IMG/VR virus record: IMGVR_UViG_3300009320_000478
Span: 1 to 22,859 of that record
Source of the DNA: a virus
Direction: 5' to 3' (one strand)
DNA length: 22,859 nucleotides
A program made the position numbers and the translations under genes. Shown piece after piece: positions 15,536 to 22,515 of the stretch. Position 1 is the stretch's first letter, and every line of letters begins with the position of its first letter. A model generated the notes under the pieces. The model saw nothing but the letters and a program-made list of their open reading frames with translations, did no database searches and was not told where the DNA came from.

Positions 15536-16645
15536 TGTGCGTTCGCAGAATATGCTGAGGAGATCTGGACATCAGCTCAGCAAGCAGCAATGGCGGGCAA
15601 GATAATAATTGTTAGTACTCCGAACGGTTTTGGAAACTTTTTCCATAAGATGTGGTCTGACGCTGAAGCCGGATTAAATGATTTTAATACAATCAAACTT
15701 AAGTGGGACGTACATCCAGAACACGATCAAGCATGGCGAGATGAGCAAACTGTACTATTGGGCGAACGGCTGGCTGCGCAGGAATGCAACGTGTCATTTA
15801 TTACTTCCGGCCATACTGTAATTGATGGTGAAATATTACAATGGTACAAAGACAATACAGAAGAACCAATCGAAAAACGTGGATTTGATGGAAACATATG
15901 GATCTGGGAACGTCCGGATTATCATAAAACTTATGTCGTTTGTGCTGATGTTGCCAGAGGAGATGGCGAAGATTATTCTACATTTCATGTTTTGGATATC
16001 GAGGATGTCAGGCAAGTAGCAGAATATAAAGGAAAATTACCTCCAGCAGAATTCGGAAATATGTTAATCAGCATAGCAACTGAATATAATGATGCTCTAC
16101 TAATCATTGATAATACAGGATTAGGTTGGGCAGCAATACAACCAGCAATTGATCGTAGTTATCCATATCTATTCTATATGTCAAAGAATTTTGCGTATAT
16201 GGATCTTCAAGTTCAACTACAAAAAGGGCTGGACTTAAAGCAGAAGGAGGATATGGTACCTGGATTTACAATATCAACCAAAACAAGACCGGTGATCATC
16301 TCAAAACTAGAAACATACTTTAGAGAAAGAACTCCAACCGTACGAAGTACTAGATTAGTAGATGAACTATTTACATTCATATGGAACAATGGAAAAGCAG
16401 AAGCAAGAACTGGATATAACGATGATCTAACTATGGCGTTCTCGATTGGATTGTGGGTACGAGATACAGCACTACAGCTTAACCAGAAGGGATTGGAATT
16501 AACAAAAACATCAATGGAATATATGGGCAAATTAAATGAACCACAGATATACAGTTCATCACCATACAGTGATGCGGGAAAGAAAGCGTGGAATATGAAT
16601 GTTGGTAAAAATCAAGTGGAGGATTTGAGTTGGTTAGTTCGCTAG
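15212..16645 (+). CDS. terL: C-intein fused to large terminase C-terminal ATPase/nuclease part (IntC/TerL-C)
   Basis: 477 residues. 1-108 are the intein C-part. From C109 the sequence is terminase: CAFAEYAEEIW completes Walker B, and IIIVSTPNG is the coupling motif. The RNase H-like nuclease follows, with acids at D246 (CADVARGDGEDYS), D300 (LIIDNTG) and D404/D405 (YNDDLTMAF), the positions expected of the T4 gp17 metal-binding triad. Joined to the first ORF after splicing the protein is 541 residues, close to the T4 gp17 size class. It lies in a different frame from TerL-N, so simple readthrough of the first stops could not make the full protein. Its ATG has only a weak ribosome-binding site, and re-initiation from the upstream ORF is plausible. 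Confidence 0.87.
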   Translation: MDKVIKNISEWEVLTPDGFKDFNGIQKIIKDEHYVLDISGDEFICSGNHKIKTKDGFKYAKDLKQNEELLEGQIINSITKVDEEIDLYDLLNVGEEQEYYTNGIISHNCAFAEYAEEIWTSAQQAAMAGKIIIVSTPNGFGNFFHKMWSDAEAGLNDFNTIKLKWDVHPEHDQAWRDEQTVLLGERLAAQECNVSFITSGHTVIDGEILQWYKDNTEEPIEKRGFDGNIWIWERPDYHKTYVVCADVARGDGEDYSTFHVLDIEDVRQVAEYKGKLPPAEFGNMLISIATEYNDALLIIDNTGLGWAAIQPAIDRSYPYLFYMSKNFAYMDLQVQLQKGLDLKQKEDMVPGFTISTKTRPVIISKLETYFRERTPTVRSTRLVDELFTFIWNNGKAEARTGYNDDLTMAFSIGLWVRDTALQLNQKGLELTKTSMEYMGKLNEPQIYSSSPYSDAGKKAWNMNVGKNQVEDLSWLVR

Positions 16646-16650
16646 CTATA

Positions 16651-16660
16651 CTTATATAAA
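16651..16660 (+). promoter_or_regulatory. candidate phage late-promoter box (CTTATATAAA)
   Basis: CTTATATAAA sits just after the TerL stop and about 40 bases before the LamG-like gene. This is the best-spaced of the boxes: it leaves a leader of roughly 35 bases that contains AAGGAG at 16690-16695, 7 bases before the ATG. It resembles the T4 late -10 box TATAAATA. Confidence 0.45.
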
Positions 16661-16702
16661 GCAAATTGAATAAGAAATATATAGAATATAAGGAGAAACA
16701 AA

Positions 16703-17293
16703 ATGTCGCTCGCACATAATCCAAAAGTTGTCGTGGACGGGCTGGTGGGATATTGGGACGCAGCGAATACAAAATCATATCCTGGAAGTGGGACTGTTTG
16801 GAGTGATCTAGTTGGTACAAATCATGGAACACTTGTAAGTGAATCAATAGGAACGACCAATCCAGGTTATATGACATTTGATTCATGTAGTTATGATTAT
16901 ATAACATTAAGTAGTCAGGCTTTTGATTCAACAGGGTCTAGTTTTTCTGTTTGGATAAATTCAACTGGAGAATATTCTGCTAATTATAGTGGACGTGGAG
17001 TAATTTTATCAAGAGATGCAGCTACTTCTAATGGATTTTGGTTAAAAAATACGAGCGTGGGATCAAATTATAAAGTAGAGGGAGAAACAAATACTAATGA
17101 GAATTATTTTGCTGATACTCCATATGACTATACTAGAGATCAATGGTTGCACGTTCACATAAATTTTTCAGAATCAACTGGATCATCATATGTAAATGGG
17201 GAATTTATTGAAAATAATGCTTTGTTAGGTGATTTGACTACTCAACATAAAATTGGCGGAAATGCAGATGATGTTAATCTCGATAGACGATAA
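16703..17293 (+). CDS. LamG/concanavalin-A-like virion or adhesin protein, interrupted by an in-frame stop
   Basis: 196 residues from an ATG with a strong AAGGAG site. The sequence DGLVGYWDAANTKSYPGSGT, then WSDL and a NHGTL segment, a beta-sandwich-rich middle (SFSVWINSTG) and WLHVHINFSES are typical of LamG/ConA-like carbohydrate-binding sandwiches found in phage fibres and decoration proteins. The frame ends at TAA 17291-17293 but the same frame continues for 34 codons with the expected last strand (DGKIPIVMFYNRALTQSEI) to the true-looking stop at 17396-17398. As written the product lacks its final strand. A recent nonsense mutation or a consensus error is likely; suppression is less likely because TAA is the common stop here. 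Placed between TerL and portal, it is probably a late virion gene. Confidence 0.75.
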   Translation: MSLAHNPKVVVDGLVGYWDAANTKSYPGSGTVWSDLVGTNHGTLVSESIGTTNPGYMTFDSCSYDYITLSSQAFDSTGSSFSVWINSTGEYSANYSGRGVILSRDAATSNGFWLKNTSVGSNYKVEGETNTNENYFADTPYDYTRDQWLHVHINFSESTGSSYVNGEFIENNALLGDLTTQHKIGGNADDVNLDRR

Positions 17294-17398
17294 CTATTTG
17301 ATGGAAAGATTCCAATAGTTATGTTCTACAACCGAGCTCTAACCCAATCCGAAATCACACAAAACTTTAATGCGCATAGATCTAGGTTCTCAATCTAA
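17294..17398 (+). pseudogene. In-frame continuation of the LamG-like gene after the TAA stop
   Basis: Same frame as 16703-17293. It encodes LFDGKIPIVMFYNRALTQSE followed by ITQNFNAHRSRFSI and a TAA. The segment IxIxMFYNRALTxxEI is the usual final strand and tail of LamG-like phage domains. The segment has no start or ribosome-binding site of its own, so it is part of the upstream gene. Confidence 0.75.
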
Positions 17399-17451
17399 AA
17401 GAACAAAATTAATGATACAAAAAGGCATACTGAAATTTATTCTGAAATTAT

Positions 17452-17463
17452 CTTATATTTATA
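17452..17463 (+). promoter_or_regulatory. candidate phage late-promoter box upstream of the portal
   Basis: CTTATATTTATA lies in the 106-base gap between the LamG-like gene and the portal, about 42 bases before the portal ATG. It is followed by AAAGGA, a small hairpin and a mini-ORF. It resembles other CTTATA boxes in the window. The rest of the gap is AT-rich with no strong terminator. Confidence 0.35.
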
Positions 17464-17465
17464 CT

Positions 17466-17493
17466 AAAGGAATTGCATAGCATGCAAAATTAA
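17466..17493 (+). promoter_or_regulatory. Portal leader: Shine-Dalgarno, 6-bp hairpin and a 3-codon mini-ORF
   Basis: AAAGGA (17466-17471) is followed by TTGCAT-AGC-ATGCAA (17473-17487), a perfect 6-bp inverted repeat with a 3-base loop. The ATG at 17482-17484, in the hairpin's 3' arm, opens ATG CAA AAT TAA. The portal ATG at 17505 itself has no Shine-Dalgarno sequence in the 15 bases before it. The only good site is therefore 33 bases away and better placed for the mini-ORF, hinting at translational coupling or leader control of the portal. Confidence 0.4.
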
Positions 17494-17504
17494 ATAAAAA
17501 AATT

Positions 17505-20500
17505 ATGGCAAAAAACAAATGGTATAGCGGGTTACAACGTCTCTTCAGCACTGGCGTCGTAGTACGTCGTATTGGTAAAGGCAAAATTAAAGTAGTAGAT
17601 ACTTCTAACCTCCAAGGAGCAGGCGGACCAAAAGGCAGTAAAGTTATTGATCGCTATGGAAGAATCTATAATAGTAGACATACATCTTACTCTTATGGAA
17701 GACCAGGTGGACGTTATCCAGATACACTAAATAATCGATTAGAGCTTTATACTGACTATGAAGCAATGTCGACTGATTCTATATTAAGTTCAGCATTAGA
17801 TATTTTCTCGGATGAATGCTTGCAAAAAGATACAATAATCCCATTGCTTGATGGAAGAAAAATTACCATAAAAGAACTATTCGAAGAAAAAGATTTTTGG
17901 TTATATGGATTAGACGATGATGGTAATTTCAAACCAATCAAAGCAGATAAAGTTTCATTCAATGGCATCAAAAAGATATATAAAATCACTCTTGAAGACG
18001 GCACTGAATTAAAAGCAACTGGAAATCATATATGGCTAGATACAAATCGTATAGAAAAAAGAACAGACGAATTAATGGTAGGTGATGGTATATATACTCT
18101 AGCAACTAAATTAAGTACTCACGGAAATATCCCAGGATATTTAATGATCAAAGACAATAAAGGTTGGGATTTTGTTCATAGATTAGTAGCAAGAAAGCAT
18201 AAACCACTTATCGAACAAAAAACAAAAGATACTGCTTATATCCACCATAGTAGCTTCGATAAATTAAACAATAACCCAGATGAATTATGTTGGATGTCTA
18301 GAAAAGATCATTTTGTTGCTCATTCTGAATTTAATAAAGAAATATGGAGCGATGAAACGATAACCCATATTTACAAAGATAAAACAAGAGCCGGTCATAA
18401 AAAATACTGGACAGCTGAAAAAAGAGCTGAAATGGGAATTCGTGTATCTAAGTTTATTAAACAATATATGCTATCATTAACTCAAGGTAAACGGAATGAA
18501 ATATTTGGCAGACCAGGCAAACAAAATGGAATGTTTGGAAATGGTTATAAATTAGAAAAAGAAAAAAACGGTAGGTGGTTATATGATATAGATAGGTTAG
18601 AAAATATTGATATCCAAGAATATATAAGTATTGCTATGACTGGGTACCGTCCAGATAAAAGTGTATTTAATGAAGTTAATAAATTTTATAATCTAAACTC
18701 ATCTGAATTTCATAGAATAAATAGGCATATATGTGATTTATATGGTGTGAAGAATCTAAAGAAGTTTGCAGTAAAGTATAATAATGGAGAATTAGAATCA
18801 GTAAATATATCAAATCATAAAATAGTAAAAATAGAAGAATCTGGATTAGATGAAGTATATGATATTGTAAATGCAGGCGATAATCATGTTTTTGCTATAG
18901 AAACAAAGGATGGTGGAAAATTATATACACATAATTGCTCAACTCGTGATCTTGAGACTGGCGATATTCTAAATATCAAAAGCAAGAATGAGGACACTCG
19001 TCGCATTCTTGAAAACTTGTTCTATGATATACTAAGTATTGAACATAACTTGTGGTGGTGGATCCGTAACATGACGAAATATGGGGATTTCTACCTTCAA
19101 CTGAATCTAAATCCAGAACTTGGAGTAGTAAACGCACAACCACTATCTTCTTATGACGTGGTGCGTGAGGAGATGTATGATGATGAAACAAATCAATACA
19201 AAGTTAAATTTTTCTATGAAGGAGATCAAGGAAAAGGAGAATTGCAATATTTTGAAGTAGCGCATTTTAGAATGCTGACGGATAGCAATTTCTTGCCATA
19301 TGGAAAGAGCATGATGGAGGGAGCAAGAAAAGTGTGGAAATCACTAACACTTATGGAAGATGCTTTACTTATCAATCGTATTATGCGCGCACCTGAACGC
19401 CGAATCATAAAAGTAGACATAGGAAATATAAAACCAGATGAAGTAGACGGTTATATGGAAAAAGTCATGAACAAGATGAAGAAAGTTCCGTATATTGACG
19501 AGTCGACTGGGGAAATAAATATGAAATTTAATCTTATGAGCATGATGGAGGATGTTTTTCTAGCTGTTCGTGGTGATAAAAGCGGAACCACAGTTGACAC
19601 ATTACCAGGTCTAGAGTGGAATACGACAGAAGATTTAGAATACCTAAGGTCACGGATGATAGCCGCACTCAAAATCCCAAAAGCATTTCTAGGATACGAA
19701 GAAGGAGTAGAAGGAAAGTGTTTAGCACCAAATACCGAAATATCATTATTGAATGGTGAAATTCTTACTATTAAAGAAATAGCAGACAAGTTTACAGAAA
19801 ATAATGAAACTGATTTATGGTGTTATTCTTTCGACTTCAAAACAAATTCAATCATCCCAGCAAAAATCAAATTAGCAGAAAAAACTAGAAGAGATACACA
19901 AGTAGTTAGAGTGCATATAGACAATGATACATATGTTGATTGCACACCAGATCACCATTTCATATTAAAAGGCGGAACAGAAATTGAAGTTCAAGATTTA
20001 GTCGTAGGAGATAATCTTCAAACTAAAGAATTAGACCATAAAGTAGTTCGTATTGAATGGTTGACTGAGAAAATAGATACATATAACATGGAAGTTGATA
20101 ACGAGAATCATAATTATTTATTGAATAATGGAATCTTTATAAAAAATTCAACATTATCTGTCCTCGATATCCGCTTCAGTCGTACTATCGAAATGATCCA
20201 ACGCATCGTTGTTTCCGAACTAACTAAAATCGCGATTATCCACTTATTCTTGCAGGGATATAAAGATTCCGACCTCGTAGAATTCGAGTTAGAACTAACA
20301 AACCCTTCAATCATATACGAACAAGAAAAAGTATCATTATTATCTGAAAAATACCAGTTGGTCTCATCAATGCAAGGAACTGGAATAACATCTCAAGATA
20401 AAATATATAAAGACTTATTTGATATGTCCGAAGATGAAATCAAACAAGAAAAGAAAAAAATTATTGAAGATAAAAAATGGCAATTCCGTCTAGCTCAAAT

Positions 20501-20909
20501 CGAAGCAGAAGGTAATGATCCAGCAATCAGCGGCGAATCATTCGGTACACCACACGATCTAGCAGCAATGAGTGCAGAAGATGCTGAAGAGCCAGAAAAA
20601 CCAGATGTAAAAAATGATCCAGATGATAAAAATGAACCAGGACAAGGTAGACCAAAAGAGCCAACTCACTATGGAGCTCAGGAACATCCAGACGGTCGTG
20701 ATCCAGTTGGTAAGAAAGATATTAAAAAATCATTGGAACCAGACCCAAGTCCACTCAAACATACTTTTAGAAACGGTCCGCTATCATTGAAAAACTCAAT
20801 CAAACCAGAGAAAAAGAAGATGATATCAGAACTATATGAAGACTCTATAGAAAAAGAGGAAGATGATAAATTTTTAGATGAAAATAATATCAAAGATAAT
20901 GATATATAG
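17505..20909 (+). CDS. T4 gp20-like portal protein with two inteins (1,134 aa precursor, about 618 aa after splicing)
   Basis: Portal proteins form the dodecameric ring at the head vertex through which DNA enters; T4 gp20 has 524 residues. Exteins: 1-104 (MAKNKWYSGLQRLF up to SSALDIFSDE), 478-738 (CSTRDLETG; MLTDSNFLPYGKSMMEGARK; RAPERRIIKVDIGN; PKAFLGYEEGVEGK) and 882-1134 (STLSVLDIRFSRTIEMIQRI). These are T4-type portal segments. Both junctions read as continuous portal once the inteins are removed: FSDE-CSTRD and EGK-STLSV. The final 120 residues are an acidic, Pro-rich extension (PEKPDVKNDPDDKNEPG and a charged helix) beyond the gp20 core. The start codon is chosen because the N-terminus matches the family; it lacks a nearby Shine-Dalgarno sequence. 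Confidence 0.9.
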   Translation: MAKNKWYSGLQRLFSTGVVVRRIGKGKIKVVDTSNLQGAGGPKGSKVIDRYGRIYNSRHTSYSYGRPGGRYPDTLNNRLELYTDYEAMSTDSILSSALDIFSDECLQKDTIIPLLDGRKITIKELFEEKDFWLYGLDDDGNFKPIKADKVSFNGIKKIYKITLEDGTELKATGNHIWLDTNRIEKRTDELMVGDGIYTLATKLSTHGNIPGYLMIKDNKGWDFVHRLVARKHKPLIEQKTKDTAYIHHSSFDKLNNNPDELCWMSRKDHFVAHSEFNKEIWSDETITHIYKDKTRAGHKKYWTAEKRAEMGIRVSKFIKQYMLSLTQGKRNEIFGRPGKQNGMFGNGYKLEKEKNGRWLYDIDRLENIDIQEYISIAMTGYRPDKSVFNEVNKFYNLNSSEFHRINRHICDLYGVKNLKKFAVKYNNGELESVNISNHKIVKIEESGLDEVYDIVNAGDNHVFAIETKDGGKLYTHNCSTRDLETGDILNIKSKNEDTRRILENLFYDILSIEHNLWWWIRNMTKYGDFYLQLNLNPELGVVNAQPLSSYDVVREEMYDDETNQYKVKFFYEGDQGKGELQYFEVAHFRMLTDSNFLPYGKSMMEGARKVWKSLTLMEDALLINRIMRAPERRIIKVDIGNIKPDEVDGYMEKVMNKMKKVPYIDESTGEINMKFNLMSMMEDVFLAVRGDKSGTTVDTLPGLEWNTTEDLEYLRSRMIAALKIPKAFLGYEEGVEGKCLAPNTEISLLNGEILTIKEIADKFTENNETDLWCYSFDFKTNSIIPAKIKLAEKTRRDTQVVRVHIDNDTYVDCTPDHHFILKGGTEIEVQDLVVGDNLQTKELDHKVVRIEWLTEKIDTYNMEVDNENHNYLLNNGIFIKNSTLSVLDIRFSRTIEMIQRIVVSELTKIAIIHLFLQGYKDSDLVEFELELTNPSIIYEQEKVSLLSEKYQLVSSMQGTGITSQDKIYKDLFDMSEDEIKQEKKKIIEDKKWQFRLAQIEAEGNDPAISGESFGTPHDLAAMSAEDAEEPEKPDVKNDPDDKNEPGQGRPKEPTHYGAQEHPDGRDPVGKKDIKKSLEPDPSPLKHTFRNGPLSLKNSIKPEKKKMISELYEDSIEKEEDDKFLDENNIKDNDI
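17817..18935 (+). other. Portal intein 1 (373 aa) with HNH homing-endonuclease domain
   Basis: Residues 105-477 of the precursor. Block A is CLQKDTIIPLLDGRKITIKE, and block B is KATGNH (T172 to H175). The C-terminal blocks are EVYDIVNAGDNHVFAI and LYTHN, then Cys+1. Inserted between the splicing blocks is an HNH endonuclease: the H247-H248 pair, N256/N257, and H269 and H273 in the WMSRKDHFVAH segment, followed by DNA-binding-like helices. All residues needed for splicing and for a working HNH site are visible, so this may be an active mobile intein. Confidence 0.85.
19719..20147 (+). other. Portal intein 2 (143-aa mini-intein, no endonuclease)
   Basis: Residues 739-881. Block A is CLAPNTEISLLNGEILTIKE, block B is DCTPDHHF (T814, H817), and blocks F/G are IDTYNMEVDNENHNYLLNNG and IFIKN, then Ser+1 at residue 882. 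The length leaves no room for an endonuclease, so it is not self-mobile. The residue before the terminal Asn is Lys rather than the usual His. Some active inteins tolerate this, but it can slow Asn cyclisation. It interrupts the conserved portal segment GVEGK-STL. Confidence 0.85.
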
Positions 20910-20933
20910 TAACACTTTTTTAATATTTTCATA

Positions 20934-20943
20934 TTTATATAAA
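20934..20943 (+). promoter_or_regulatory. candidate phage late-promoter box (TTTATATAAA)
   Basis: TTTATATAAA lies in the 41-base gap after the portal, 13 bases before the ATG chosen for the next gene. The core TTATATAAA is shared with the box at 16651. The leader, if used, would contain the GAGGA at 20946-20950. Confidence 0.35.
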
Positions 20944-20956
20944 AAGAGGAATGAGA

Positions 20957-21805
20957 ATGAACAGAATCAAAAATAGCAAATTCCGAAATACTGGAATATT
21001 GTTCGAACTGCTAACTCGCCAACTTACAGTTGATACCTTAAACAATAAAGATTCTAAAGCCCTGCTGATAATTAAGAAATATTTTAGTAATAATTCAATT
21101 CTTGGGCAAGAGTTAAAATTATATGAATCATTATTAAAAGAGAAGTTCTTAAGCGAGAATAAAGCAGATAAATTCATTGATAGTATTATATCATATCGTA
21201 AAAATATGAATGAAAACATATTGAAACGCCAAAAATATAATATAATCAAAGATATTAAAGAATCATTCAGCGTAGATGATTTTTTCAAACACCGAATCTC
21301 AGATTATAAAATACTGGCGTCGATATATAAGGTATTTGAGCATGCAGAAGCTGATGATCCTGTTCAAATCATCAAACTTAAAAATACATTGACAGAACAT
21401 GTTCTTAATGTTGAAACACCAAAAGGTGAAATTAAAAAATCATTATTCGAGCAACAAGACCAAGATATAAGAATATTATCATATAGGATACTTCTTGAAA
21501 AATTCAATGAAAAATATAGCCATCTCAATACCAAACAGAAAAGCTTAATACGAGAATATGTGAGTAATGTATCAAACAACAATGAATTAAAAGAGTATGT
21601 ACTACACGAAATCACAGAGATTGAATCGAAGATAAAAAAATTATCAAAACGAGTTGATTCTGAAGTAATCGGTATTAAAATCAAAGAGGTAACTAAATTG
21701 TTAGAAAATGTTAAAAAGCAAAGAAACATAAAGGATGGTAGTGTCCTGCTATTAATTAAATTCTATAAATTAATAGAAGAATTACAAAAATTAGGAGATA
21801 GATAA
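20957..21805 (+). CDS. Helical phage protein of unknown function downstream of the portal
   Basis: 282 residues beginning MNRIKNSKFRNTGILFELLT. Two ATGs lie close together (20951 and 20957). GAGGA at 20946-20950 touches the first but lies 6 bases before the second, so 20957 is preferred. The protein is almost entirely charged alpha helix (KKYFSNNSILGQELKLYES; EITEIESKIKKLSKRVDSEV) with coiled-coil character at the C-terminus and no catalytic motif. In T4 the portal is followed by prohead protease and scaffold genes, and this could be a core or assembly protein, but no protease catalytic motif is visible and the call stays unknown. Its stop overlaps the next start. Confidence 0.65.
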   Translation: MNRIKNSKFRNTGILFELLTRQLTVDTLNNKDSKALLIIKKYFSNNSILGQELKLYESLLKEKFLSENKADKFIDSIISYRKNMNENILKRQKYNIIKDIKESFSVDDFFKHRISDYKILASIYKVFEHAEADDPVQIIKLKNTLTEHVLNVETPKGEIKKSLFEQQDQDIRILSYRILLEKFNEKYSHLNTKQKSLIREYVSNVSNNNELKEYVLHEITEIESKIKKLSKRVDSEVIGIKIKEVTKLLENVKKQRNIKDGSVLLLIKFYKLIEELQKLGDR

Positions 21806-22503
21806 TGGCGACAGCAAACCCAAGTCCAGGTTATAATTATACAGGATCAAAAGTACCAAGTACATTTACGAAAACAGGAGCAAGTGTTGCATTAGCAACA
21901 GACGGTACAAATTATCTAGCACTCCAACTTGATGCTGATGGCAATCTAAAAACAGCAGCACAAGTAAGTATGAGTATTAATGTTGGTGATGTTGAAATTG
22001 GCGCAGTTGAACTCAAAAATGCAACTACAGATGATAGAGCAAAAGTAGCAGTCGTAACAGGTATACTTGAAACTGATATTGGAATAACAGTTATGGATCC
22101 GGTTGTAAGTGCTAGTTTATCGACAATGGGATCAACATTAACTGATGTAAGCGCGAGTACAGCAATATTCAATGCTAATCCTTCAATATATTCATCAACA
22201 GCATATGAATCAGGAAGTCTTGTTAATGCTGGTGATACTAAATTTATATCACTGTGGGGGTATAGTAGTAATGCATCAGCACAATTTATACAAGTATTTG
22301 ATACTGGGTCATTTCCAACTGATGGTGGTGCACCATTTACAACTTTTAAGGTTGCAGCTGAGTCTAATTTTTATTTTGATATTGGCGGTACATATGGAAT
22401 TGATTTTCCATTGGGAATTGTGGTGTGTAATAGTACGTCTGGTTCGATAAAATCATCTGGAGCAGACGATTGTTGGTTTAATGTAGCATATAAAGTCGTG
22501 TAA
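21805..22503 (+). CDS. Putative virion surface/decoration protein
   Basis: 232 residues starting in a TAATG overlap, with AGGAGA (21793-21798) 6 bases ahead. It is rich in Ala, Ser, Thr, Gly and Asp, of low charge, and beta-strand-like throughout (TGASVALATDGTNYLALQLD; INVGDVEIGAVEL; FISLWGYSSNASAQFIQVFD; GTYGIDFPLGIVV). The pattern resembles phage baseplate, fibre-base or decoration proteins that sit near structural operons. No enzyme motif or membrane segment is seen. A surface virion role is inferred from composition and from the fibre-like gene that follows 12 bases later. Confidence 0.6.
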   Translation: MATANPSPGYNYTGSKVPSTFTKTGASVALATDGTNYLALQLDADGNLKTAAQVSMSINVGDVEIGAVELKNATTDDRAKVAVVTGILETDIGITVMDPVVSASLSTMGSTLTDVSASTAIFNANPSIYSSTAYESGSLVNAGDTKFISLWGYSSNASAQFIQVFDTGSFPTDGGAPFTTFKVAAESNFYFDIGGTYGIDFPLGIVVCNSTSGSIKSSGADDCWFNVAYKVV

Positions 22504-22515
22504 GGAAAATATATT

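Noticed and set aside
16479-16931. 150-residue minus-strand ORF across the end of TerL and the start of the LamG-like gene
   Set aside because: It spans two supported genes and a candidate promoter, and has no recognisable domain.
15120-17300. Stop-codon reassignment (alternative genetic code)
   Set aside because: TAA, TAG and TGA all end genes cleanly in this window, TAA being the most frequent. Only two internal stop sites would be explained, both TAA-containing.
20951-20956. First of two ATGs for the gene after the portal
   Set aside because: It has no spacing from GAGGA; the ATG six bases later has a normal 6-base spacer.
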